Origin: Paraglaciecola mesophila KMM 241 | GTDB lineage: Bacteria; Pseudomonadota; Gammaproteobacteria; Enterobacterales; Alteromonadaceae | Assembly (NCBI RefSeq): GCF_000315015.1 | Contig: NZ_BAEP01000004.1 | Span: forward strand, 62,001-126,000 | Reading direction: 5' to 3' | Length of the DNA stretch: 64,000 nt | Shown: positions 43,926-52,617 of the stretch, piece by piece | How positions within the stretch are numbered: position 1 is the stretch's first letter | Layout of the letters: every line of letters starts with the position of its first letter | Made by a program: the position numbers and the translations under genes | The notes under the pieces: model-generated | Told to the model about the DNA's origin: nothing | What the model saw: only the letters and a program-made list of their open reading frames with translations | Databases searched by the model: none

Positions 43926-44357
43926 AAAACTTTTCATTTGCTCTTCGAAACTATCGCAGAGTTAACACATCCATGATGATCGGCACCCAGTCCGTACATC
44001 CATGTCCGGCCGTTCAGCCGGGCGGTGCTTTGCACCTAAAGAGGCCGGCTTCACCCACCTCTCCAAAACTTTTCATTTGCTCTTCGAAACTATCGCAGAG
44101 TTAACACATCCATGATGATCGGCACCCAGTCCGTACATGTATGTCCGGCCATTCAGCCGGGCGGTGCTGTGCACCTAAAGAGGCCGGCTTCACCCACCTC
44201 TCCAAAACTTTTCATTTGCTCTTCGAAACTATCGCAGAGTTAACACATCCATGATGATCGGCACCCAGTCCGTACATCCATGTCCGGCCGTTCAGCCGGG
44301 CGGTGCTTTGCACCTAAAGAGGCCGGCTTCACCCACCTCTGTAAAACTTTTCACTCT
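43916..44357 (-). repeat. Three 139-bp tandem repeats in the tRNA-Ser leader
   Basis: Units begin (plus strand) at 43916, 44055 and 44194, exactly 139 bp apart, with a fourth partial unit from 44333. Units 1 and 3 are nearly identical; unit 2 differs at a few bases. Read on the minus strand each unit ends with GGAGAGGTGG, the first ten bases of the tRNA, and contains hairpin-forming stretches such as GGTGC-aaa-GCACC and CCGGC-tgaac-GGCCGG. A transcript from upstream would carry all units before the tRNA. No protein is encoded. Confidence 0.95.
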
Positions 44358-44544
44358 GAGCTTGTCTACCTGCAATGACACCGTATTGCACCTTACTAGT
44401 AATGTCTAACAAGCTTTTTAGCAGGCGCGTATGTTAGGGAAAACCTTTGGCCTGCGCAAGTGTTTAGTTTGATTAACCGATTGATGCGGTTGTTATTTAA
44501 GCAATTAATGTCCAATAACGACCATTCAACCGGTTAGCACGCAT

Positions 44545-45138
44545 TTATGCAACAGGTAGCTCTATTTTGCCATTGATCACCATGATGCAGTCCATTCCTG
44601 CATGTTGGGCAGCCTGCCTGCCTATTTCGGTGTCTTCGAACACGACACACTCGTTGGCGCTCAAGCCCATGTTTTTAGCTACGGTTAAAAATGTTTCACC
44701 ATGTGGTTTACCATGGGTGACATCTGACGCTGTGACAACGGTTTCTACCCTGTCGAGTAAACCGGTTTCGGTTAACATACGAATGGCGTTTTCACGCTCT
44801 GAGCCTGTGCCAACCCCCATTTGCAGGATGCCTTTATAACGCTGCATGACATCAAATGTGTCTTGGATCACGGTGAGGTTTTCATCGAGTGCTAACCACG
44901 CTTGTCGCTTGAACTCTGCAACTTTATCTAAGTTGTGATCCATCCCGTGCTTTTCATTAAGCAGTTTGGCAATTTGGCGTGTGGGGACCCCTCCTAAATC
45001 ATGAATATACTGAGCATCATATGGATAACCAAATTGTTCACAGGTTTGTTGCCATGCAACAGCGTGAGAGCCCATGGAATCGATTAACGTACCGTCCATA
45101 TCAAAAACGATCCCTTTGTAACGGCTTAAATCTGGCAT
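44545..45138 (-). CDS. HAD-superfamily phosphatase, YqaB/beta-phosphoglucomutase type
   Basis: 197 residues. HAD motif I is DMDGTLIDS (nucleophile Asp and second Asp), motif II GVGTGSE, motif III Lys in HGKPHGETF, and motif IV VFEDTEIGRQAA. The helical cap is that of subfamily I (FGYPYDAQYIHDLGGVPTRQ). YqaB-type members dephosphorylate fructose-1-phosphate and related sugar phosphates; substrate specificity cannot be read from sequence. Gene is separated from nadA by a terminator. Confidence 0.88.
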   Translation of the reverse strand: MPDLSRYKGIVFDMDGTLIDSMGSHAVAWQQTCEQFGYPYDAQYIHDLGGVPTRQIAKLLNEKHGMDHNLDKVAEFKRQAWLALDENLTVIQDTFDVMQRYKGILQMGVGTGSERENAIRMLTETGLLDRVETVVTASDVTHGKPHGETFLTVAKNMGLSANECVVFEDTEIGRQAAQHAGMDCIMVINGKIELPVA

Positions 45139-45198
45139 GATTGCTCCTCAATAGTCGAATGAAAACAGAACTCTATACTGTTTATGTGGACGAAAAAT

Positions 45199-45223
45199 GA
45201 AAAAGCCAGCATTTGCTGGCTTT
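45199..45223 (-). terminator. Intrinsic terminator of nadA
   Basis: AAAGCCAGC and GCTGGCTTT pair over a 4-base loop; on the minus strand a T-rich tract follows, 28 bases after the nadA stop. Confidence 0.85.
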
Positions 45224-45250
45224 CAATTACGATTGGGTACTAGAAATTAA

Positions 45251-46309
45251 CTAGGCATTACCTGTAACTTTCATTTTCAACTCAGCCGAAAAATCGAGCA
45301 TTCTATCAAGTGGCACCAATGCCTTTTTACGTAGTTCATTATCTACGAATATTTCGTGACCTGTAGTCTCAGTCAGCGCTTTGTATATCGCTTCTAATCC
45401 ATTCATTGCCATCCATGGGCAATGGGCGCAGCTTTTGCACGTTGCACCATTTCCAGCGGTTGGAGCTTCGAGAAATATTTTGTTTGGCTCAAGCTGCTGC
45501 ATTTTATAAAAAATGCCTCGGTCAGTCGCTACAATAAACGTATCGTTAGGTAACGTACGAGAAGCATTGATGAGCTGTGTCGTTGAACCGACAGCATCAG
45601 CGAGCTCAACCACACTCGCAGGTGATTCTGGATGCACCAACACTGCAGCATCTGGGTAAAGATGCTTCATGTCTCGCAGCGCTTTGGCTGAGAACTCATC
45701 GTGCACAATACATTCACCTTGCCACATTAGCATGTCAGCGCCGGTTTCTTTGGCTATATATGATCCTAAGTGGCGATCAGGTGCCCAAATGATTTTTTTG
45801 CCTTGGGAGTCGAGATGCTCAACAATTTCAAGGGCAATACTGGATGTTACCACCCAATCAGCACGGGCTTTTACTGCTGCTGAGGTATTGGCATACACCA
45901 CAACGGTATGGTCGGGGTGTGCATCACAAAACGCCGAAAACTCAGCTTCTGGACAGCCGATATCCAGTGAACAAGTTGCATCAAGAGTTGGCATAATTAC
46001 GGTTTTGTCTGGGCTTAATATTTTAGCAGTTTCGCCCATGAAACGTACGCCAGCCACGACAAGAGTTTGCGCATCACAATCGCGGCCGTAGCGTGCCATT
46101 TCTAGGGAATCAGAAATACAGCCGCCCGTTTCTTCAGCCAATGCTTGAATTTCGTGATCGGTATAATAATGCGCAACTAGTGTGGCATTTTTTTCAATGA
46201 GCAATTGTTTAATTCTGTCGATGTAATCTTGTTGCTGAGCAGAAGTTAATCGCGCTGGTTTTGCTGGGAACGGATAATCCACCGTGCCGATAGAAAGTGC
46301 CTGATTCAT
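45251..46309 (-). CDS. nadA: Quinolinate synthase NadA
   Basis: 352 residues. NadA condenses iminoaspartate with dihydroxyacetone phosphate to quinolinate in de novo NAD synthesis, using a [4Fe-4S] cluster. Landmarks: [20 protein letters not shown] near the N-terminus, the cluster Cys in CSLDIGCPE and in the [18 protein letters not shown] region, and VHPESPASV in the middle. Length and order match the ~350-residue proteobacterial form. Monocistronic, ended by a clear terminator. Confidence 0.97.
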   Translation of the reverse strand: MNQALSIGTVDYPFPAKPARLTSAQQQDYIDRIKQLLIEKNATLVAHYYTDHEIQALAEETGGCISDSLEMARYGRDCDAQTLVVAGVRFMGETAKILSPDKTVIMPTLDATCSLDIGCPEAEFSAFCDAHPDHTVVVYANTSAAVKARADWVVTSSIALEIVEHLDSQGKKIIWAPDRHLGSYIAKETGADMLMWQGECIVHDEFSAKALRDMKHLYPDAAVLVHPESPASVVELADAVGSTTQLINASRTLPNDTFIVATDRGIFYKMQQLEPNKIFLEAPTAGNGATCKSCAHCPWMAMNGLEAIYKALTETTGHEIFVDNELRKKALVPLDRMLDFSAELKMKVTGNA

Positions 46310-46408
46310 AGTGCTTAGTTGGTTACCACAAACATCATAATTAATCCGCGTAGTATACCGATAGTGTGAGCAAAAATCACACTTCCCGTTATATCCAATT
46401 GAACCGAC

Positions 46409-47752
46409 TTAATCTGCTTGCAGGTACTGCTGGTAACGATCACGCCAATACTTGCCGTGCACAGGCTCACCTTTAGCCTCATAACCTTGATATAAATTAA
46501 TGTAAGCAGGCGTTAATAAAGGTTTCTGCAATAAACGTTCGGCCCATACTTTTAAATAATAAGGTGGAATATAAGCGACATCGTAAAATTCCATAAATGT
46601 CATTTTTTCAGTAGGTTTGTAGCTCTGCGCCGGATGATTATCGCAAGTGCGAGATTCGCTCAATAAAGCCGAACCATTCATTCCTAGAGCTTGCCATCGC
46701 TGTGTAGTCGGTTTTTGCCCCGCTTTAGTCACCACTAAATTAGGTGCATCATTTGAGTGACAAATGCTATTCGCCAATCCTGATGACAAGGGATATTCAT
46801 CTACAAAGCCTGCAAAATGCGCGAGTTCATGCACAAAGACGTTGTAATCATCTTTTCTATCTAAAAACATAATCCCGTTGTGTACATTCGCTTTGCCATT
46901 GTCTGCGAGCACCACTATATGGGTAAAGTTCTGCTGAGAAAGGGGGGCACTTAATGCGGTAATATCACAACCTAAGCGCTGAGCTCCCTGCCAGTTAGCC
47001 GAACACTTAAGTTTGTGTGACGTGAGCCAAATAGGCTGATTAATACAGATGGGTAGTTCTTTTAATCGAGCGTCTGTTTCGAAACGAGCTTTGATACGCT
47101 CCCCCTGCAAAACAGAATGTAGCGTAGCGGCCACCATTTGTAATTGCTGGGCACACTGATGAGATGACTTATGCTCTGGTGAGGCGAAACTAGACTCAGA
47201 GCGTCTCATATTTAGTAAAGCAGTTGCGCGACTGCTACCGATTTTTTTGGCTTGTCTTAACGAAGCAACAGCGTTTTCTTCTTCGCCAAGCAGGGATAGC
47301 CATTCAGCATAATACACCGCACTGCCTGCATCTTGCTGTGCAGCTTTTGCCAACCAGTATTGGGCTTTTTGCCGTTGATTATTGACAATAAAATGATGAT
47401 AAAGCGCTATCTGAGCATCTGCATCACCTTGATGCGCGACATAGTTAAGTGCCTTTTCAGAAGCACGACTGCGATTTTTACTTGCTTGTAAGTGAGAAAA
47501 ATATCCCTGAGCTTGGGCTGAGCCAGCTAATTTTGTGAAGTGTAACCAATAGCCATTGTTATTTTGGATAGCAACTTGGCTTAATTTGGGTAAGGCTGTT
47601 GAGTCGCCATATTGATAGGCTTTGAATAAAAAATGAAATGGGTCGGCTTGGATCGCCGCTTGCGCATTTAAAAACGCTAAGTAGTAAGTTGAATCACTGC
47701 GCCCTGCAAACAACCAAACAATACAACAAAACGACAAGCCTACTTTTAACAC
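46409..47752 (-). CDS. TPR/Sel1-like protein with an M64-like metallopeptidase domain
   Basis: 447 residues, GTG start. A hydrophobic N-terminus (VGLSFCCIVWLFAG) is a likely signal or anchor. Residues about 50-180 are Sel1/TPR-like helical repeats (DADAQIALYHHF, QYWLAKAAQQDAGSAVYYAEW). The C-terminal half contains HELAHFAGFVDEY (H308, E309, H312, D318, E319), which fits the zinc motif of M64-type peptidases, including the DEY that follows. Paired Cys residues suggest disulfides and a periplasmic site. It starts 27 bases after nlpI, same strand, so the two probably form an operon. Confidence 0.75.
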   Translation of the reverse strand: MLKVGLSFCCIVWLFAGRSDSTYYLAFLNAQAAIQADPFHFLFKAYQYGDSTALPKLSQVAIQNNNGYWLHFTKLAGSAQAQGYFSHLQASKNRSRASEKALNYVAHQGDADAQIALYHHFIVNNQRQKAQYWLAKAAQQDAGSAVYYAEWLSLLGEEENAVASLRQAKKIGSSRATALLNMRRSESSFASPEHKSSHQCAQQLQMVAATLHSVLQGERIKARFETDARLKELPICINQPIWLTSHKLKCSANWQGAQRLGCDITALSAPLSQQNFTHIVVLADNGKANVHNGIMFLDRKDDYNVFVHELAHFAGFVDEYPLSSGLANSICHSNDAPNLVVTKAGQKPTTQRWQALGMNGSALLSESRTCDNHPAQSYKPTEKMTFMEFYDVAYIPPYYLKVWAERLLQKPLLTPAYINLYQGYEAKGEPVHGKYWRDRYQQYLQAD

Positions 47753-47779
47753 TTGTCGTCTCTTACGTACGCGCTTCTA

Positions 47780-48676
47780 TTATGGCTCTTCACTTTCAGC
47801 AACGGCTTTATCGCGAAGCATATCGAGCTCAAGTCGCGCATATCTATGTTCAACATATTCAAATACGTTGGTGCTAAGAGCTAACTTGAAGTAGTTCGAC
47901 GCCACACCGCGGTTACCCAGTGCTGAGTTATATTTACCCAGATAGAAATACGCTTCACAAAGGCGATCTGTCAGTTCCTGCTGACTCGTCACGCCTTGAA
48001 TTAGGGCATTTAATAATGCTTGCTCATCTATGCGCCCTAAATAAAGGTCGACTAAATGTGTCGCCCAGTTGTCTTCGTCTAAATTTTCGCGATTATTACT
48101 TAACGTGATTAATGCATCTGCTTGGTCAAGTTCACTATGGGCAATAAAAGACCAAAGTGCACGATATGGATCTGATTCATCATTTCGGTAGAATTCACTA
48201 AAATCATTTACGGCTAAATCGGCGCGGCCACCGTAATATAGCGCGATCCCTCGATTTAAAAACGCAAATTCATAATCAGGGTTAATGTCTAACGTGGCAT
48301 CAAACGCTTCATAGGCTTGTATAAAGTTCATTTGCTGAGTGTAATGCACACCCAAAGAGTTATACGCCTCTGCCATATCTGGTTTAAGACGTATAGCATG
48401 ATCAAAATCATACTGCGCCAAACCAGCCAGCCCTACGCTGTCGTATAACATACCGCGTTGATGCAGTAACTCTGCCCTTTCTTGATCTTCTAACGGTGCT
48501 TTTTCAAGGATTTGGTTATATCTGGCGATCGCCATTTGCGAGCGCACACTCATAGGCGCGGGCTCAGCGAGTAATAAGTTACTCATCTGTGCTTGGCTTT
48601 GCTGAGCTTGATTGCTATTAGCACACCCGCTTAATAACAATCCTAAAAATACCAGTGAGAAAAATTTATTTTGCAT
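47780..48676 (-). CDS. nlpI: NlpI-like TPR lipoprotein
   Basis: About 298 residues from ATG 48676 (a TTG at 48688 is the less likely alternative). Lipoprotein signal with LLLSGC lipobox. Several TPRs: AELLHQRGMLYDSVGLAGLAQ, AEAYNSLGVHYTQQ, YEFAFLNRGIALYYGGRADLA. NlpI is an outer-membrane adaptor that, in Escherichia coli, scaffolds murein hydrolases and delivers MepS to the Prc protease. Length and repeat layout match (294 in E. coli). Followed by the putative metallopeptidase gene. Confidence 0.85.
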   Translation of the reverse strand: MQNKFFSLVFLGLLLSGCANSNQAQQSQAQMSNLLLAEPAPMSVRSQMAIARYNQILEKAPLEDQERAELLHQRGMLYDSVGLAGLAQYDFDHAIRLKPDMAEAYNSLGVHYTQQMNFIQAYEAFDATLDINPDYEFAFLNRGIALYYGGRADLAVNDFSEFYRNDESDPYRALWSFIAHSELDQADALITLSNNRENLDEDNWATHLVDLYLGRIDEQALLNALIQGVTSQQELTDRLCEAYFYLGKYNSALGNRGVASNYFKLALSTNVFEYVEHRYARLELDMLRDKAVAESEEP

Positions 48677-48877
48677 AAGAGTAGGCAACGCTCGGTCTAA
48701 AATGTGATGGCGATAAAAATGCGGAATCAGCCAGAAAATGATGCTTAGTAAACAGGCAGGGTGGCGTATTTACCCATAAATGTAAAGACAACGAGAAGGC
48801 GAAAATTGCAATCTACTGTATCAAGTTGTAAAAATAATGCACACTAGCCGGCTACTAAGAAAAAAAGCGATACCATT

Positions 48878-49276
48878 TTGAATAAGCAACAAACTGATTT
48901 ACAAAGCCTCTTTAATGCTGCTTTGGATGTGCAAGCCAAAGCACACGCACCCTATTCCGATTACCGAGTGGGCTCTGCTTTACTGGCAGAAGACGGTAAC
49001 ACTTATACTGGCTGCAATGTAGAAAACGTATCCTTTCCATTAGGCCAGTGTGCTGAAGGTAACGCTCTGGCAGCAATGGTTGCAGGTGGTGCCAGGCAAG
49101 TCCGCGAAATTTTAATAGCCAGCCCAAATGAGCATTTCTGCTCTCCATGTGGTGGTTGTCGGCAGCGTATTTTTGAATTCGCTAGCAAAGACACTCTAGT
49201 CCACATGGCCACCAGCGAAGGTGAAATTAAAACGCTTTCGATGAATGAAATCTTGCCCTTTGCATTTGAGCAATAG
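48878..49276 (+). CDS. cdd: Cytidine deaminase
   Basis: 132 residues, the short tetrameric type. Zinc and catalytic residues: CAEGNAL (Cys-Ala-Glu) and PCGGCRQ; the substrate-binding GCNVENVSFP precedes. Converts cytidine/deoxycytidine to (deoxy)uridine in pyrimidine salvage. The start is a TTG at 48878; no upstream ATG or GTG is possible in frame and MNKQQTDLQSLF is the expected N-terminal length. The ribosome-binding site is weak. Confidence 0.95.
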   Translation: MNKQQTDLQSLFNAALDVQAKAHAPYSDYRVGSALLAEDGNTYTGCNVENVSFPLGQCAEGNALAAMVAGGARQVREILIASPNEHFCSPCGGCRQRIFEFASKDTLVHMATSEGEIKTLSMNEILPFAFEQ

Positions 49277-49483
49277 AAACGGCTTTAGCTTTGACTCCTA
49301 ATAATAAAATATTTACACACAACAAGATTGATTAAAAATCAACCACAGTTATAATATGCCGAGTTTTGAGGCGTACCTAGTTGGAAACGCTACAAAAAAA
49401 GTCTGTCTGCTTTTTTTACACCAAGCATTGAACGTCAATTAGCCAAAAGTCTAAGACGTTGAATCAAAAGGAATAATAAGAAG

Positions 49484-49499
49484 TGGCTCAGTTCATGCT
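49484..49499 (+). promoter_or_regulatory. Sigma-54-type promoter of the first PEP-CTERM gene
   Basis: TGGCTCAGTTCATGCT keeps GG and GC exactly ten bases apart (-24/-12 type), 51 bases before the start codon. Confidence 0.6.
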
Positions 49500-49550
49500 T
49501 TGCATACAACACACAACAGTTGCAGTTAGGTCGTCGTACAGGAGTAACCT

Positions 49551-50393
49551 ATGACACGTTTATTTAAGAAAGCTAAATTCATATCAGCAGCCGCTTTACT
49601 AGCGCTAACTGCATCGCAAAACATTAGCGCCGCTACTATTACTTTAGGTGGTCAAGCAGCCACAGACGGTTCTGGTAAAACAAGCGCCAATGTTAATTCG
49701 AACAATACTATCAATGCCATCAGCGACGGTTTCTTTGTAGAAACATTCGATAGCGCCACCGCAATTCCAGGGTTACCGACTGCAAATGACACAGCTTATA
49801 ATGTGGCAGGCAGTTCTACTGGTTGCGCAATCAACTCACCATTACTTGTTCAGCCTAGTTCCACTAACGTTTTAAATGTGCGTACAGGTTCAGTAAGAAA
49901 TGTAGCAGCTGCGCCCGCTGGTGACACGACTTGTTATGCTTATACTACCCCTGAAACGGTTGGAACTGACAGTTACGTAGACATCGATTATACCAATTTC
50001 TTAGCCAACATCGGTACAATAGATTCGTCTTTAGCTGGTTCAAGCATTGACTACTTAGGCTTTTATTGGGGGTCAATCGATACCTATAACACCTTTGAGT
50101 TTTACTCTGACACTAACGAGTTAGTGAAAAGCATTGCTGGTCAAGAAATATTAGATCTTGTTGGTGGTGTTGAAGGTGACAGATTATCTGATAAGTCCAA
50201 TGTTTACGTGAACATAAATTTCAGCGTTGCTGAAGCGTTCACCCGCTTACGTGTTGTGTCATCTGGCGTAGCCGGTGAGTTCGACAACATAGTGGTTGGC
50301 TTATCAAATCGTGACGTACCTGCACCAGCTGGTTTGGCCTTTTTAGGCCTAGGTTTAATCGGCTTCGCTTTACGTAAAAAACTGCAGAAGTAA
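49551..50393 (+). CDS. PEP-CTERM sorting-domain protein, copy 1
   Basis: 280 residues: signal peptide (AAALLALTASQNISA), a beta-rich extracellular body, and a C-terminal VPAPAGLAFLGLGLIGFALR-KK tripartite tail (short motif, hydrophobic helix, basic end). This is the PEP-CTERM architecture, with PAP in place of PEP; such proteins are sorted and processed by an exosortase and usually associate with exopolysaccharide. A paralog of equal length follows. Conserved Cys pairs (GCAINSP and CYAYTTPE) probably form a disulfide. Body function unknown. A GGAG ribosome-binding site precedes the ATG. Confidence 0.85.
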   Translation: MTRLFKKAKFISAAALLALTASQNISAATITLGGQAATDGSGKTSANVNSNNTINAISDGFFVETFDSATAIPGLPTANDTAYNVAGSSTGCAINSPLLVQPSSTNVLNVRTGSVRNVAAAPAGDTTCYAYTTPETVGTDSYVDIDYTNFLANIGTIDSSLAGSSIDYLGFYWGSIDTYNTFEFYSDTNELVKSIAGQEILDLVGGVEGDRLSDKSNVYVNINFSVAEAFTRLRVVSSGVAGEFDNIVVGLSNRDVPAPAGLAFLGLGLIGFALRKKLQK

Positions 50394-50408
50394 GATTAAT
50401 AGTTAGTT

Positions 50409-50437
50409 AAAAAAAGTCGGTCCGCCGACTTTTTTTG
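50409..50437 (+). terminator. Intrinsic terminator after PEP-CTERM copy 1
   Basis: AAAAAGTCGG, a TCCG loop, then CCGACTTTTTTT; begins 16 bases after the stop. Confidence 0.9.
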
Positions 50438-50610
50438 TGCCTGAAAATAAGTCCTTTGCACACCAACGTCAACATTCATCATTCAAAATTCTCTCACGTG
50501 TCACTAGCTCGCAGAAAGATCGTGTTCATAAGCTGATTACCATCCACTCTGCGATATGCGTCAGCCCCTTTATGTAACTAGCTTTTAGTAGCATTTAACC
50601 TTCAGAAAAC

Positions 50611-50629
50611 TTTACACTAATAGTGTAAA
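50611..50629. promoter_or_regulatory. Inverted repeat, candidate activator site
   Basis: Perfect 8-bp arms TTTACACT and AGTGTAAA with a 3-base spacer, about 95 bases upstream of the -24 element. Confidence 0.5.
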
Positions 50630-50722
50630 TTTCGTACACCTTAGTCATCTATTTTTACGCTTTCGGTATAGATATTTACCGACCCCGATGCAATATCATG
50701 ATAATACTCAATAATTTATTTT

Positions 50723-50738
50723 TGGCACGCGTTATGCT
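50723..50738 (+). promoter_or_regulatory. Sigma-54-type promoter of the second PEP-CTERM gene
   Basis: TGGCACGCGTTATGCT agrees with the TGGCACG-N4-TTGCW consensus except one base, with GG and GC ten bases apart, 44 bases before the start codon. Confidence 0.75.
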
Positions 50739-50782
50739 AATACTTTAGTAGCAGTAAATGTAGCTGCATAACGGAGTTACAC

Positions 50783-51625
50783 ATGAAAAATTCAATGACT
50801 AAAAACAGTATAAAATTATTTAAAACTACCTTAATTGCTTTGGCAGTCAGCCAGTCTGCACATGCTGCGGTTATTTCCTTTGGGGGGCAAGCCGCAACTG
50901 ATGGCTCGGGCAAAACGAGTCTAAAAATTAACGCTGACAACACGATCAACTCTTTGTCGGATGGCTACTTTGTAGAAACGTTTGATAAAGCTACCGCTAT
51001 CGATGCGCTTCCCTTGACCCAAGATGAAAGCTACAACGTCGCTGGTTCATCAAACGGTTGTGCCATCAATTCACCATTGATGGTCACAGCAAGTGGTTCT
51101 TCAGTGTTGAATGTGCGCAAGGGGTCATCAAGAAACGTAGCCGCTGCGCCTGCTGGTGATAGTTCTTGTTATGCTTACACCACTCCGAGTACAGTGGGCG
51201 TCGATAGCTTCGTGGATATCGATTACACTAACTTTTTAGACAGCATAGGTACTACTGTCCCCTCTCTTACTGGCTCGAACGTTAATTATTTGGGCTTCTA
51301 TTGGGGCTCGGTAGACACTTATAACTCGTTTGAATTTTACTCGAACGATGTATTAGTTGGTAAAATAACTGGCGCCGAGCTTTTAGCTGAGCTAAATGGC
51401 AATGCGGGCAATCAGGTCGCTGATTCATCAAATGTCTATGTCAACATAGCGTTTGACGCAAACGAAGCTTTTAACAGACTTCGCGTCATCTCTTCTGGTG
51501 TTGCAGGTGAGTTTGACAACATCGTCGTTGGGTTAGATAAGCGTGACGTGCCTGCGCCAACCAGTCTTGCCATATTGGGCTTAGGGCTATTAGGTCTTGG
51601 TGTCGGAAAGCGCTTCAAGAAATAA
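50783..51625 (+). CDS. PEP-CTERM sorting-domain protein, copy 2
   Basis: 280 residues, the same length as copy 1 and closely similar throughout: shared ISFGGQAATDGSGKTS-type opening, CAINSPL, SVLNVR, NVAAAPAGD, CYAYTTP, VDIDYTNFL and LGFYWGS. Signal peptide ends near SAHAA. The tail VPAPTSLAILGLGLLGLG-KRFKK is the PEP-CTERM sorting signal. Clearly a tandem duplicate. The separate promoter and terminator of each copy suggest they are expressed independently, both under RpoN. Confidence 0.85.
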   Translation: MKNSMTKNSIKLFKTTLIALAVSQSAHAAVISFGGQAATDGSGKTSLKINADNTINSLSDGYFVETFDKATAIDALPLTQDESYNVAGSSNGCAINSPLMVTASGSSVLNVRKGSSRNVAAAPAGDSSCYAYTTPSTVGVDSFVDIDYTNFLDSIGTTVPSLTGSNVNYLGFYWGSVDTYNSFEFYSNDVLVGKITGAELLAELNGNAGNQVADSSNVYVNIAFDANEAFNRLRVISSGVAGEFDNIVVGLDKRDVPAPTSLAILGLGLLGLGVGKRFKK

Positions 51626-51642
51626 CGGATATACTTTGAATT

Positions 51643-51666
51643 AAAGCCGGCTTGCCGGCTTTTTTT
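51643..51666 (+). terminator. Intrinsic terminator after PEP-CTERM copy 2
   Basis: AGCCGG, CTTG loop, CCGGCT, then a T run; begins 18 bases after the stop. Confidence 0.9.
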
Positions 51667-51841
51667 ATACGCATTTATTTTACCCTTTAATGCCAATTCC
51701 ATTAAATAATTGCCCTCCCAGAATTCATCCAGCGGGTTTTGAACAAGACGTCGGTGTACAGTAATGGTTGCTCCCTTTCAAACACCGAAAACACAGTACA
51801 ACAAAGCAAATGCATAGCCTGTAAAGTGCGTCATAAAAATA

Positions 51842-51856
51842 TGAAGTTTTTATGAA
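51842..51856 (+). promoter_or_regulatory. Shared 15-mer upstream of the sigma-factor gene
   Basis: TGAAGTTTTTATGAA, 86 bases before the sigma-factor start, is repeated exactly at 53824-53838 upstream of the receptor gene. A candidate element of a self-regulated promoter. Confidence 0.55.
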
Positions 51857-51942
51857 TATTAGCCTAAAGTAACCAACTGTCATTTTTCTGTTTTACTCCG
51901 CTATTACAATCCGTCCGTTTTTAGCGTGTAAGAGTAAACACA

Positions 51943-52617
51943 ATGAGTAAAACGCTACAAAAGGCTTCGCTGTTTTTCCTAAACTCCCATGTAAAAACCC
52001 AAGCTTTGGAAATAACCTCCGCAGCATCTAAGCCGAAGACGATACAAGCGCCTAATGCAATCGATAAGCTCTTCAAAGCTCACTGGCGTGATGTATGTCG
52101 CATACTGCACAAATGTTATGGCTCAGGTCCACCAGAGCCAGAAGACGTGGCCCAGGAAGCGTTTAGCCGCATTGCCCAAATGCGCGATTTGGAACAAATA
52201 GCAGACCCCAAAGCCTATATCATCAAAATAGCGATGAATATTACCCTCAAATCGATAGGGCATTTGTGCAAAACTCGTGATTTCATTGCACAGCATACCC
52301 AACTCCCTGAAGATCAGTGTGATGACGTTTGCCCCGAAACTATTTTGCAAGGTGAGCAACGCATTGCCGCAATACAAAAGGGCACAGAACAGCTGACTGA
52401 GAAGCAACGCGACATTTTGATGCGCGCCCGGATCAAAGGCCAAACATATTCTGAAATATCCTCAGATACCGGTTGGAGCGTTGCAGACATTTGCCGCCAA
52501 TTAAACGCGGCAATGGCAATTTTAGAGCGCATTGATGAGCAGGAGAATAACCCCAACGATCAAGCGTTCTCGTCGCACGTGTCGCCCAGTAATATCTCAA
52601 CAGAGCCAAAGTCATGA
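51943..52617 (+). CDS. FecI-type ECF RNA polymerase sigma factor
   Basis: 224 residues. Region 2 is AIDKLFKAHWRDVCRILHKC through PEDVAQEAFSRIA, and region 4 is LTEKQRDILMRARIKGQTYSEIS with a helix-turn-helix. N- and C-terminal extensions are longer than in E. coli FecI. It overlaps fecR by four bases (ATGA). Within this trio a surface signal from the STN-domain receptor would pass through FecR to release the sigma factor, which then drives the receptor operon. The N-terminal ~40 residues are not part of the family; a later start is possible but no better ATG exists. Confidence 0.88.
   Translation: MSKTLQKASLFFLNSHVKTQALEITSAASKPKTIQAPNAIDKLFKAHWRDVCRILHKCYGSGPPEPEDVAQEAFSRIAQMRDLEQIADPKAYIIKIAMNITLKSIGHLCKTRDFIAQHTQLPEDQCDDVCPETILQGEQRIAAIQKGTEQLTEKQRDILMRARIKGQTYSEISSDTGWSVADICRQLNAAMAILERIDEQENNPNDQAFSSHVSPSNISTEPKS

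Larger units (their letters stand above)
50394..50782 (+). other. Promoter region of PEP-CTERM copy 2
   Basis: 389 bases without a gene. It contains the terminator above, an 8-bp inverted repeat TTTACACT-aat-AGTGTAAA at 50611-50629, a weaker CGGTA...TACCG repeat near 50664, and a sigma-54-type promoter at 50723. The inverted repeats lie about 60-110 bases upstream of the promoter, where enhancer-binding proteins of the NtrC/PrsR class bind. Confidence 0.6.

Noticed and set aside
43835-44104. 89-codon open frame on the plus strand beginning AEREGFEPS
   Set aside because: It is the antisense of tRNA-Ser and the repeats; this N-terminus is a well-known artefact of serine tRNA genes.
43916-44357. 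Tandem repeats as a CRISPR array
   Set aside because: Units of 139 bp are contiguous with no unique spacers, and no cas genes are nearby.
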